Assembly: GCA_019635355.1 (NCBI GenBank)
Contig: JAHBZQ010000001.1
Span: 62,001-126,000, forward strand
DNA length: 64,000 nucleotides
Direction of reading: 5' to 3'
From: Rhizobacter sp.
GTDB lineage: Bacteria > Pseudomonadota > Gammaproteobacteria > Burkholderiales > Burkholderiaceae_C
The notes below the pieces were generated by a model. That model ran no database searches, was not told where the DNA came from, and saw only the letters and a list, made by a program, of their open reading frames with translations. The translations under genes were made by a program, and so were the position numbers. Positions 36,016-43,591 of this stretch are shown in pieces; position 1 is the stretch's first letter, and the number at the start of each line of letters is the position of its first letter.

Positions 36016-37371
36016 TCAGGCCGGGGTCGGGCTCGTTTCGGGCAGCGTGGCCTCGATGCAGGTGCCCTGGCCGGGCGCCGAGCGCAGCTTGAGTTCGCCA
36101 CCTTCGGCGGCCACGCGGTAGCGCATGCCGATGAGGCCGAAGGCCGAGCGTGGCTGGTGGGCGGGGTCGAAGCCCACGCCGTCGTCGCGCACGCACACCT
36201 CGGCGTGGCCGTCGCGGGCCTTCAGCTTGATCCACACCTGCGTGGCCTGCGAATGCTTGGTGATGTTGGTGATGGCCTCCTGCACCAGGCGGTACACCAC
36301 GAGCTGCGCATCGGGCGGCAGCTTCACCGCTTCGAGTTCGCAATGCACCTTCAGGCCCGAGTGGGTGGCAAAGTCGCGCCCCAGGATCTCGAGCGTGGGC
36401 ACGAGGCCGAGGTTGCTGAGCGTGGACGGGCGCAGGTCTTCGATGATGCGGCGGCCGAGCGCGATGCTGCTGTTAAGCGTCTCCACGAGGTGGTTGAGCC
36501 GGTCGAGCGCCTCGGGGTTGCCGCCGGTCAGGCGCGAGCGGATGCGTGCGGCGTCGAGCTTGGCCGAGGTGAGCAGGGCGCCCAGCTCGTCGTGCAGGTT
36601 GCGCGCGAGGCGGTTGCGCTCGTCTTCCCGGGCGGTCTGCAGGTGATCGGTCAATTCGACAAGCTGGGCCGTGCGCTGGGTGACTTCTTCTTCGAGCCGG
36701 TCGCGCTCGCCGCGCACCAGGCGTTGCTGTTCCTCGCGCTGCGCTTCGAGGGCGGACGTCTGGCGCAGGTACATGAAGAGCGACAGCAGCCCGAGGGCAC
36801 TCAGCACCAACACGCCCATGCGGCCGAGCCAGAGCGTCTGGTTGACGGCTTCGCGCTCGGCGGTGACGTTGGCGCTCTCGCGGGCGAAGAGCTCCCGGGT
36901 GAGCTGGCGCACCGCCTCCATCTTCTCGCGGCCGATGTCGGAGAGCATCAGCTCCATCGCGGCATCATTTTTGCCCTCTCGTTGCAGACGCATGGTTTCG
37001 GTCAGTTCCGACACCTTGCCGTCGACGGCCGCGTGCAGCCTGGCGAGCACGGCGGTGGAGTTGTCGTCTTTCTGGTAGTACTGGTCGAGGAAATTGAAGG
37101 AATGGTCGATCTGCTGGAGCGCGCGTTCAAACGGCCGCAAGTATTCCTCGCGATGGGTGAGGAGGTAGCTGCGCTGGCTCGCTTCGGCATCGAGGATCGA
37201 TTGGGCGAGGTCTTGCACTGCCGTGCGGGCCGCGCCCACTTCGGTGAGCGTTTCGAGCTTGCCGGCCGAGCGCCAGTAGGAGGTCTCGCTGACCGCCACC
37301 ATGGCCAGCACGGCCAGGCACGCAAGAGGAAAGACAACGGGGTTTCGTTTGAGGACCTTGTAGACGCTCAT
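36016..37371 (-). CDS. CHASE3-type sensor histidine kinase (NarL/UhpB subfamily)
   Basis: A 451-residue inner membrane kinase. A first transmembrane helix (residues about 10-27) and a second one (MGVLVLSALGLLSLFMYLR) enclose a periplasmic helical CHASE3-like domain with ILDAEASQRSYLLTHREEYL. A coiled coil leads to a HisKA_3 dimerisation domain (ERNRLARNLHDELGALL, phospho-His near residue 256). The HATPase has VRDDGVGFDP and AFGLIGMRYR. It should phosphorylate the NarL-type regulator encoded divergently at 37428. Met at 37371 was preferred to 37398 because the family begins close to the first helix. The signal sensed is unknown. Confidence 0.9.
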   Translation of the reverse strand: MSVYKVLKRNPVVFPLACLAVLAMVAVSETSYWRSAGKLETLTEVGAARTAVQDLAQSILDAEASQRSYLLTHREEYLRPFERALQQIDHSFNFLDQYYQKDDNSTAVLARLHAAVDGKVSELTETMRLQREGKNDAAMELMLSDIGREKMEAVRQLTRELFARESANVTAEREAVNQTLWLGRMGVLVLSALGLLSLFMYLRQTSALEAQREEQQRLVRGERDRLEEEVTQRTAQLVELTDHLQTAREDERNRLARNLHDELGALLTSAKLDAARIRSRLTGGNPEALDRLNHLVETLNSSIALGRRIIEDLRPSTLSNLGLVPTLEILGRDFATHSGLKVHCELEAVKLPPDAQLVVYRLVQEAITNITKHSQATQVWIKLKARDGHAEVCVRDDGVGFDPAHQPRSAFGLIGMRYRVAAEGGELKLRSAPGQGTCIEATLPETSPTPA

Positions 37372-37427
37372 GTTTTCTTTTCGTCCGATAACATGCAATC
37401 TTCGTTGAGGAGCAACAGAGGCACACC

Positions 37428-38060
37428 ATGATTCGAATTGCCATCGTTGATGACCATGCCATGATTCGTGCCGGCCTGAAGCAATTCTTTGCCGATCAGC
37501 CGGACTTTTCGGTCGTGGCCGAAGCGAACAACGGCCGTGAGGCCCTCGACATCGTGCGAGGCGGGGAGGTCGATGTGATCGTGCTCGACATCTCCATGCC
37601 CGACCAGAGCGGCGTCGATGCCCTCGCCGGCATCAAGGCCCGCGCGCCCGACCTGCCGGTGCTCATTCTCAGCGGCTTTCCCGAAGAGCACTACGCCACG
37701 ACCCTGCTGCGCCAGGGTGCGAGCGGCTATCTCAACAAGGACTGCGACCCCGAAGAGATCGTGAAGGCGATCCGCACGGTGGCGCGTGGCCGCAAGTACA
37801 TCACCGCCGGCGTGGCCGAGCGCCTGGCCGACGGGCTCAATGGCGGTGGCGACAAGCCACCGCACGAGCAGCTCTCCGAGCGCGAGCTGCAGGTCTTCCT
37901 GCGGCTGGCCAAGGGCGAGACCATCAGCCACATGGCCGACAGCATGTCGCTCAGCGTGAAGACGGTCAGCACCTACCGCACGCGCGTGATGGAGAAGATG
38001 AAGCTCGAGTCGAACAGCGACCTCACGTATTACGCGCTCAAGAACGGCCTCATCCAGTAG
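37428..38060 (+). CDS. NarL/FixJ-type response regulator
   Basis: A 210-residue DNA-binding regulator. The receiver has Asp54 (VIVLDISMPDQSG), with the acidic pair VDDH at the N-terminus. The LuxR-type helix-turn-helix is at about residues 147-205 (LSERELQVFLRLAKGETISH and MSLSVKTVSTYRTRVMEKM). It is divergent from its likely partner kinase over 56 bp, which implies shared control. LuxR-type regulators bind dyads, so it is a candidate reader of the TGTMGG-N6-CCNACA sites nearby; that is inference. Confidence 0.93.
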   Translation: MIRIAIVDDHAMIRAGLKQFFADQPDFSVVAEANNGREALDIVRGGEVDVIVLDISMPDQSGVDALAGIKARAPDLPVLILSGFPEEHYATTLLRQGASGYLNKDCDPEEIVKAIRTVARGRKYITAGVAERLADGLNGGGDKPPHEQLSERELQVFLRLAKGETISHMADSMSLSVKTVSTYRTRVMEKMKLESNSDLTYYALKNGLIQ

Positions 38061-38077
38061 CGCGCCAGGGCCACGTA

Positions 38078-38109
38078 GCAAAACGGGGCGCCGCGGCGCC
38101 CCGTTTTGC
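38078..38109. terminator. Bidirectional intrinsic terminator
   Basis: A perfect 32-bp palindrome, GCAAAACGGGGCGCCG followed by its complement, lies between the convergent response regulator genes. T-rich tails are present in both directions (GTTTTGC on each side). Confidence 0.9.
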
Positions 38110-38126
38110 TTTGACCATCGCACGGC

Positions 38127-38528
38127 CTACATCAGCGGGCCGTGGCCGGTATCACCCCCGGCCAGGCGCGTGCAGTACTGGATCAGCGCATCGATCTCGT
38201 TCGACTTGTCGAACACCTTGTCGGCACCCAGCTCCAGGCACTTGCGGCGGATGTCCTGCGTGGCGAAGTTGCTGAGCACGACCACGTTGCGCCGCGCGGG
38301 CAGGTCATGCGTGACCTTGAGCACGCCGAGGCCCGAGCCCGACTTCAGGAAGATGTCGACGATCACGAGGTTGGCGTCGTTGTCGTGCTGCTGCAGCCAT
38401 TGGATGGCCGTGGCCTCGTCTTCCGCATGGCCGACGACTTCGACAGGCACCAGCTCTTCGAGCGTGGCGATGAGGTTGTCGCGAATGACCTGGCTGTCTT
38501 CGACGATGTAGGCCCTCAGCGGCTGCAT
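38127..38528 (-). CDS. Stand-alone receiver-domain protein
   Basis: A 133-residue protein consisting of a receiver domain only. The acidic pair is in AYIVEDSQ, the phosphoacceptor is Asp58 (LVIVDIFLKSGSG), and the Lys is in GADKVFDKSNE. There is no DNA-binding or output domain, so it should act by protein interaction, possibly as a phosphate sink or branch of the neighbouring CHASE3 kinase. Met at 38528 was chosen because the fold starts there; the frame is open to 38657. Confidence 0.85.
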   Translation of the reverse strand: MQPLRAYIVEDSQVIRDNLIATLEELVPVEVVGHAEDEATAIQWLQQHDNDANLVIVDIFLKSGSGLGVLKVTHDLPARRNVVVLSNFATQDIRRKCLELGADKVFDKSNEIDALIQYCTRLAGGDTGHGPLM

Positions 38529-38662
38529 GGACGGCGACCTTTGTTGGTTGTCAGGAGCCTGGGCAAACGTTTCACCACTGCTGACGGAAGAGAGAACTTG
38601 CATTTGCACCCAAGTTTGCGACGTATCGGGTGGCAACGCCATGTTCGGGAACCCCAAGCCGG

Positions 38663-38680
38663 TGTCGGACGATGCCTACA
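38663..38680 (+). promoter_or_regulatory. Dyad operator candidate, site B1
   Basis: TGTCGG-ACGATG-CCTACA, identical over 18 bp to the site at 53654. It lies in the 301-bp non-coding stretch 38529-38829 between the receiver gene and the Lys/Cys repeat protein gene. Apart from this site and B2, I see nothing in that stretch. Confidence 0.6.
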
Positions 38681-38727
38681 AGCGTTCTCGCATTCTTCTC
38701 CTGGCAGGCCGCGCGTGCAGGGCCATC

Positions 38728-38745
38728 CGTAGGACTGGCACTACA
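38728..38745 (+). promoter_or_regulatory. Dyad operator candidate, site B2
   Basis: CGTAGG-ACTGGC-ACTACA matches the dyad with one mismatch per half. There are 84 nt between its end and the start codon at 38830, and it is 65 bp centre to centre from B1. Confidence 0.5.
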
Positions 38746-38829
38746 GGCGCTTCCGGCGTTATCCGGTGGCTGCGCGCATCGGTGCTGCCGATACTGCGCT
38801 CACTTTCAACAAGCCATGAGGAGCGCCCC

Positions 38830-39381
38830 ATGACCAAGACCTCTCACTTCAAGTATTCGCTGCTGGCCGCTGCCGCACTGGCGCTGCCGATGACCTCGGC
38901 CTTCGCGCTCGACAAGGCGCAGCACAAGGCGGAAAAGGAACGCGTCGAAGCCGCGTACAAGGCCGACAAGGCCGCCTGCGATGCGCTGAAGGACAACGCC
39001 AAGGACGTGTGCAACCAGGAAGCCAAGGCCAAGGAAAAGGTCGCCAAGGCCGAGCTGGATGCACAGCTGAGCGGCAAGCCGAAGGACCAGGAGAAGCTCG
39101 CCAAGGTGAAGGCCGACACCGCCTACGACGTGGCCAAGGAAAAGTGCGACGACAAGTCGGGCAACGACAAGGACGTCTGCGTGAAGGAAGCCAAGGCCGC
39201 GAAGGAAAAGGCCCACGCCGACATCAAGGCCGCGAAGAAGTCGCAAAGCGCCCGCGCCGATGCCGCCGACGACAAGCGCGACGCCAACTACAAGGTCGCC
39301 AAGGAGAAGTGCGACGCCCTCTCGGGCGACGCCAAGGACGCCTGCGTGGCCAACGCCAAGGCGCAGAACGGCAAGTCCTGA
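38830..39381 (+). CDS. Secreted Lys-rich protein with three C-x10-C repeats
   Basis: A 183-residue protein with a signal peptide (YSLLAAAALALPMTSAFA). The mature protein is highly charged, helical and Lys/Ala/Asp-rich. It has six Cys at residues 50/61, 106/117 and 161/172, each pair exactly C-x10-C. Each pair sits in a unit of about 55 residues: AYKADKAACDALKDNAKDVC, AYDVAKEKCDDKSGNDKDVC, NYKVAKEKCDALSGDAKDAC. Each pair could form a disulfide-closed hairpin in the periplasm. I do not recognise a function. A GAGGAG ribosome site precedes the ATG, two dyad sites lie upstream, and a terminator follows. Confidence 0.88.
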   Translation: MTKTSHFKYSLLAAAALALPMTSAFALDKAQHKAEKERVEAAYKADKAACDALKDNAKDVCNQEAKAKEKVAKAELDAQLSGKPKDQEKLAKVKADTAYDVAKEKCDDKSGNDKDVCVKEAKAAKEKAHADIKAAKKSQSARADAADDKRDANYKVAKEKCDALSGDAKDACVANAKAQNGKS

Positions 39382-39404
39382 TCGCGCCTCACGGCACGAT
39401 GAAG

Positions 39405-39430
39405 AAGGCCCGCGGATGCGGGCCTTTTTT
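39405..39430 (+). terminator. Intrinsic terminator of the Lys/Cys repeat protein gene
   Basis: The stem AAGGCCCGC/GCGGGCCTT, loop GGAT, is followed by a run of T. It is shared with the convergent DUF4337 gene. Confidence 0.9.
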
Positions 39431-39446
39431 CATGGGGCGCTGACGC

Positions 39447-40025
39447 TCAGATGTGGAACCAGGCCATGCCGCCCAGCGCCACGCCGACTGCGCTCACGCC
39501 GATCACCGCGTACTCGAGCCAGCGCTTCTTCGTGAGCAGCGCGATGGCCGCCATCGCGATGGCGATCTGCAGCGCCGTGGTGGCCTGCGCCCAGCGGTGG
39601 TGCTCGTGCATCTGGGCGTCGCTCTTCTTGTCCCAGTCCTTCGACTCGGCCTCGATCTTCTCGGCCTCGGCCTGGATGTCCTTCTTCTCTTTTTCGTAGC
39701 GGTCGATCTTGGCCTGGTACTTCTCGCGGTCGGCGGCCACGGGCGAGAGGTCGCGCGACACCTCGGCGAGCGACTGTTTCGTGCTCTTGGCCTGGAAGAA
39801 ATTCCACTGGTTGGAGGCCTCGGTCTTCTTGATGGCCGCCATGTTCTTGTAGAGGCCCGCATTGGCCTGCGTGGCCCCGCCCATGTAGGCGAACATGGCG
39901 CCCACCGTGGCGAGGATGGCGGTGATCACCGCCAGCTGCCCGGCCATGCCGGCCGGCTCGTGTTGGGCCGCATGCTCCAGCTCGTGGTCATGCGGGCCGT
40001 GGACGTGGAAACCTCCTCCAGACAT
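39447..40025 (-). CDS. DUF4337 membrane protein
   Basis: A 192-residue protein. A His-rich N-terminus (FHVHGPHDHELEHAAQHE) precedes a first helix (VITAILATVGAMFAYMGG). A long charged coiled coil follows (YEKEKKDIQAEAEKIEAESK), then two C-terminal helices (ALQIAIAMAAIALL and YAVIGVSAVGVALGGMAWF). This is the DUF4337 architecture. The function is unknown; the His cluster could bind metal, but that is a guess. A TGAGGAG ribosome site precedes the ATG at 40025. folA ends 10 bp upstream on the same strand. Confidence 0.83.
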   Translation of the reverse strand: MSGGGFHVHGPHDHELEHAAQHEPAGMAGQLAVITAILATVGAMFAYMGGATQANAGLYKNMAAIKKTEASNQWNFFQAKSTKQSLAEVSRDLSPVAADREKYQAKIDRYEKEKKDIQAEAEKIEAESKDWDKKSDAQMHEHHRWAQATTALQIAIAMAAIALLTKKRWLEYAVIGVSAVGVALGGMAWFHI

Positions 40026-40035
40026 CGTGTGCTCC

Positions 40036-40557
40036 TCAGCGTTTTCGTTGGTAGGTGACAAAGGCAAAGCGGAATGGGGCCGACGACGCAGCGTCGGCCG
40101 GTGGCAGCTCGCGCGCGGTTTCCTCGAAGTCTTCGCGCTGCCAGGCGGGGAAGAACACGTCGCCCTCGGCCTCTTGCTCGACTTCCGTGAGATCCAGGCG
40201 GTCGGCGTGGGGCAGGGCGAGCGCGTACAGCTCGGCACCGCCGATCACGAAGGCCTGCTGCGCGCCGCGGGTGTGTTCCAGCGCGTCCTCGAGGCTGTGC
40301 ACGGTGACGGCGCCTTCGGCGCGCCAGTCGCGGTTGCGGGTGACGACGATGTTGAGGCGCCCCGGCAGCGGCCGGTTCTTCGGCGGCAGCGACTCCCAGG
40401 TCTTGCGGCCCATGATGACCGGGTGGCCCAGCGTGATGCGCTTGAGGCGTGGCAAGTCGCCGGGGATGCGAAAGAGCAGCTGGTTGTCGCGGCCGATGGC
40501 GCCATTGCGGGCGACGGCGGCGATGAGCGTGAGCGGGGGGCGGGGCGCAGGTGACAT
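40036..40557 (-). CDS. folA: Dihydrofolate reductase
   Basis: A 173-residue enzyme reducing dihydrofolate with NADPH. The family signatures are LIAAVARNGAIGRDNQLLF, PGDLPRLKRITLGHPVIMGR, KTWESLPPKNRPLPGR and VIGGAELYALALPHAD. It is a chromosomal-type DHFR of normal length. It supplies tetrahydrofolate consumed by ThyA, which in this genome is 11 kb away (51957-52766) instead of adjacent as in many bacteria. The DUF4337 gene follows on the same strand. Confidence 0.95.
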   Translation of the reverse strand: MSPAPRPPLTLIAAVARNGAIGRDNQLLFRIPGDLPRLKRITLGHPVIMGRKTWESLPPKNRPLPGRLNIVVTRNRDWRAEGAVTVHSLEDALEHTRGAQQAFVIGGAELYALALPHADRLDLTEVEQEAEGDVFFPAWQREDFEETARELPPADAASSAPFRFAFVTYQRKR

Positions 40558-40571
40558 GGCCCGCGATTCTG

Positions 40572-41249
40572 TCAGGACAGCGTGGCGGCTTCGCGGCCTT
40601 GCTTGATGTGTCGTTCCATCAGCTGCTTCACCTTGGCAGCATCGCGCGCCTTGAGCGCCTGCATGATCTGGCGGTGCTCGTCGAGCGAAGCCTCCACGCG
40701 GCCCTGCTTGAAGAGCGACTGGTGCCGGTTGAGCTTCATCACGCGGCGCAGGTCGCCCACCATCGCCTGCGTCCACTGGTTGTCGGCGATGTGCAGCAGC
40801 TTCAGGTGGAACTGCTCGTTGGCGCGGAAGAAGGCGTCGCGGTCGTTCACGCTCTTCTCCAGCAGGTCGTGCAGCGCCTGCAGCTCGGCGAGCTGCGCGT
40901 CGGTGGCCGCTTCGGCAACCGTGGCGGCGGCATCGGCTTCGAGCAGGCCCAGCAGGTGGTAGACCTCGGTCAAGTCGCGCTCGGAGACTTCGGTGACGTA
41001 GGCCCCGCGGCGCAGCTTCATCGTGACCAGCCCTTCGGCGGCCAGCACCTTGAGCGCTTCGCGCAAGGGGGTGCGGCTGATGCCGAACTCGGCGGCAAGG
41101 GCCTGCTCGTCGATCCAGCTGCCGGGCGGCAGGGTGTGCGCCAGGATGCGTGCGCGCAGCCGCTCGGCCACCTGTTCGTAGAGGGCGCTCTCGCGCAGGC
41201 GAGACGAAGCCGGTGCGGGCGCGGCGCGGGGCGACAGGGTGGTAGACAT
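40572..41249 (-). CDS. GntR-family regulator with FCD domain
   Basis: A 225-residue transcription factor. The winged helix is at about residues 20-90 (EQALAAEFGISRTPLREALK). The C-terminal all-helical FCD domain has the metal-binding His in FHLKLLHIA and EHRQIMQAL. It is divergent from scpA, and the dyad at 41326 lies between them, so it probably regulates the methylmalonyl-CoA genes and itself; the ligand may be an organic acid or acyl-CoA. Met at 41249 precedes a normal disordered N-terminus; the frame is open to 41333. Confidence 0.9.
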   Translation of the reverse strand: MSTTLSPRAAPAPASSRLRESALYEQVAERLRARILAHTLPPGSWIDEQALAAEFGISRTPLREALKVLAAEGLVTMKLRRGAYVTEVSERDLTEVYHLLGLLEADAAATVAEAATDAQLAELQALHDLLEKSVNDRDAFFRANEQFHLKLLHIADNQWTQAMVGDLRRVMKLNRHQSLFKQGRVEASLDEHRQIMQALKARDAAKVKQLMERHIKQGREAATLS

Positions 41250-41323
41250 GGGGCGGCGACCGTAGCGAGTAGGTGAATTGGCGTAAGAAGCGCGGCGTAA
41301 GCCGACGTCAAGCCTATTGTAGA

Positions 41324-41343
41324 TATAATTCAATTTTGAATTA
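41324..41343. promoter_or_regulatory. Promoter -10 with overlapping dyad operator upstream of scpA
   Basis: TATAAT at 41324-41329 overlaps the perfect dyad TAATTCAA-TT-TTGAATTA at 41326-41343. The region is strikingly AT-rich for this genome. A repressor bound here would block the polymerase. No good -35 is seen at 17 bp, so an activator may be needed. The divergent GntR/FCD protein is the natural candidate to bind. Confidence 0.65.
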
Positions 41344-41429
41344 CGGCCGGCGAACGCATTTTTACGTGTGCGCGTGGTCCGAAGTCAGCCCCTTTCTTTC
41401 CGCTCCTTCTGAAACTTCCGGGTTCCGTC

Positions 41430-43586
41430 ATGTCCGATCCCAAGCTCACCCCCGACGCGCTCGCCGCCTGGCAGAAGGCTGCTGCCAAGTCCGCCCCGGG
41501 CGGCAACGTGGAAGCGCTCAACTGGGTCACGCCCGAGGGCATCACCGTCAAGCCGCTCTACACCGCGGCCGACACACAAGACCTGCCCTACGCCGACACG
41601 CTGCCCGGTTTCGCGCCCTTCGTGCGCGGCCCGCAGGCCACGATGTACGCGGTGCGGCCATGGACGATCCGCCAATACGCCGGCTTCTCCACCGCCGAAG
41701 AGAGCAACGCCTTTTACCGCCGCGCGCTCGCCGCCGGCGGGCAGGGCGTGAGCGTGGCCTTCGACCTCGCCACCCACCGCGGCTACGACAGCGACCACCC
41801 GCGCGTGACGGGCGACGTGGGCAAGGCCGGTGTCGCCATCGATTCGGTGGAAGACATGAAGATCCTCTTCGACGGCATTCCGCTCGACAAGGTGAGCGTC
41901 TCCATGACGATGAACGGCGCGGTGCTGCCGGTGCTCGCGGGCTACGTGGTCGCGGCCGAAGAGCAGGGCGTGTCGCAAGACAAGCTCTCCGGGACCATCC
42001 AGAACGACATCCTCAAGGAGTTCATGGTCCGCAACACCTACATCTACCCGCCCGAGCCGAGCATGCGGGCCATCGGCGACATCATCGAGTACACGGCGAA
42101 GAACATGCCGAAGTTCAACTCGATCTCGATCTCGGGCTATCACATGCAGGAGGCGGGGGCCAACCAGGCGCTCGAACTCGCCTTCACGCTGGCCGATGGC
42201 CGCGAGTACGTGAAGACGGCGCTCGCCAAGGGCCTGAACGTCGATGACTTCGCCGGGCGCCTGAGCTTCTTCTGGGCCATCGGCATGAACTTCTATCTGG
42301 AAGTGGCCAAGATGCGCGCCGCCCGCCTGCTGTGGTGGCGCATCATGAAGGAGTTCAACCCGAAGAACGACAAGAGCCTGATGCTGCGCACGCACTGCCA
42401 GACCTCAGGCTGGAGCCTGACGGAGCAGGACCCGTACAACAACGTCGTGCGCACCACCATCGAGGCGATGGCCGCGGTGTTCGGCGGCACGCAATCGCTG
42501 CACACCAACTCGTTCGACGAAGCCATCGCGCTGCCCACCGACTTCTCGGCCCGCATCGCACGCAACACGCAGCTCATCATCCAGGAAGAGACCCACATCA
42601 CCAACGTGGTCGACCCCTGGGCCGGCAGCTACATGATGGAGAAGCTCACGCAAGACATGGCCGACAAGGCCTGGGCCATCATCGAAGAAGTCGAGGCGAT
42701 GGGCGGCATGACGAAGGCCGTGCAGAGCGGCTGGGCCAAGCTCAAGATCGAGGCGAGCGCCGCCGAGAAGCAGGCCCGCATCGACTCGGGCAAGGACGTG
42801 ATCGTTGGCGTCAACAAGTACAAGCTCAAAGAAGAAGACCCGATCGAAGCGCGCGACATCGACAACCATGCGGTGCGCGATGCGCAGGTCGCGCGCTTGC
42901 AGAAGATCCGCGCCACGCGCGACGCGAAGGCCGTGCAGGCCGCGCTTGACGCGCTCACCCAATGCGCCGACAGTGGCTCGGGCAACCTGCTCGACCTGTC
43001 CATCAAGGCCATCCGCCTGCGCGCGACGGTGGGCGAGGTGAGCGATGCACTCGAAAAAGTCTGGGGGCGCCACCGCGCCGACACGCAAAAGGTGACCGGG
43101 GTGTACGCAGCTGCCTACGACAGTGCCGAAGGCTGGGAAAAGCTCCAGCAGGAAATTGCCGCCTTCGCCGAAGAGCAGGGCCGCCGCCCGCGCGTGATGA
43201 TCGCCAAGCTGGGGCAAGACGGGCACGACCGTGGCGCCAAGGTAGTGGCCACGGCCTTCGCCGACCTCGGCTTCGACGTCGACATGGGCCCGCTCTTCCA
43301 GACCGCTGAAGAGTGCGCCCGCCAGGCGATCGAGAACGACGTGCACGCGGTGGGCGTCTCTACCCTCGCGGCCGGCCACAAGACCTTGGTGCCGGCCATC
43401 ATCGAAGCGCTCAAGGCACAAGGTGCCGACGACATCGTTGTCTTCGTGGGTGGCGTGATCCCGCGGCAGGACTACGACTACCTCTACGAGGCCGGCGTGA
43501 AGGGCATCTACGGCCCGGGCACGCCCATCCCGGCGAGCGCGAAAGACGTGCTCGAGAAGATCAAGGCGCAGATCGCGAAAGCCTGA
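41430..43586 (+). CDS. scpA: Methylmalonyl-CoA mutase
   Basis: A 718-residue adenosylcobalamin enzyme that interconverts methylmalonyl-CoA and succinyl-CoA. The substrate-binding barrel covers residues 1 to about 560 (GFAPFVRGPQATMYAVRPWT, AFDLATHRGYDSDHPRVTGD, RTHCQTSGWSLTEQDPYNN). The C-terminal B12 domain has DGHDRGAKVVA with His599 as cobalt ligand, followed by GVSTLAAGHKTL and FVGGVIPRQD. It is a single-chain homodimer type. It is the first gene of the propionyl-CoA cluster; GIY-YIG/MeaB begins 5 bp after its stop. Confidence 0.97.
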   Translation: MSDPKLTPDALAAWQKAAAKSAPGGNVEALNWVTPEGITVKPLYTAADTQDLPYADTLPGFAPFVRGPQATMYAVRPWTIRQYAGFSTAEESNAFYRRALAAGGQGVSVAFDLATHRGYDSDHPRVTGDVGKAGVAIDSVEDMKILFDGIPLDKVSVSMTMNGAVLPVLAGYVVAAEEQGVSQDKLSGTIQNDILKEFMVRNTYIYPPEPSMRAIGDIIEYTAKNMPKFNSISISGYHMQEAGANQALELAFTLADGREYVKTALAKGLNVDDFAGRLSFFWAIGMNFYLEVAKMRAARLLWWRIMKEFNPKNDKSLMLRTHCQTSGWSLTEQDPYNNVVRTTIEAMAAVFGGTQSLHTNSFDEAIALPTDFSARIARNTQLIIQEETHITNVVDPWAGSYMMEKLTQDMADKAWAIIEEVEAMGGMTKAVQSGWAKLKIEASAAEKQARIDSGKDVIVGVNKYKLKEEDPIEARDIDNHAVRDAQVARLQKIRATRDAKAVQAALDALTQCADSGSGNLLDLSIKAIRLRATVGEVSDALEKVWGRHRADTQKVTGVYAAAYDSAEGWEKLQQEIAAFAEEQGRRPRVMIAKLGQDGHDRGAKVVATAFADLGFDVDMGPLFQTAEECARQAIENDVHAVGVSTLAAGHKTLVPAIIEALKAQGADDIVVFVGGVIPRQDYDYLYEAGVKGIYGPGTPIPASAKDVLEKIKAQIAKA

Positions 43587-43591
43587 GTGTC

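Noticed and set aside
41250..41429. Cobalamin riboswitch upstream of the B12-dependent mutase
   Set aside because: No B12-box-like sequence (GCCACTG) or long structured leader is visible; the region holds a protein-type dyad instead.
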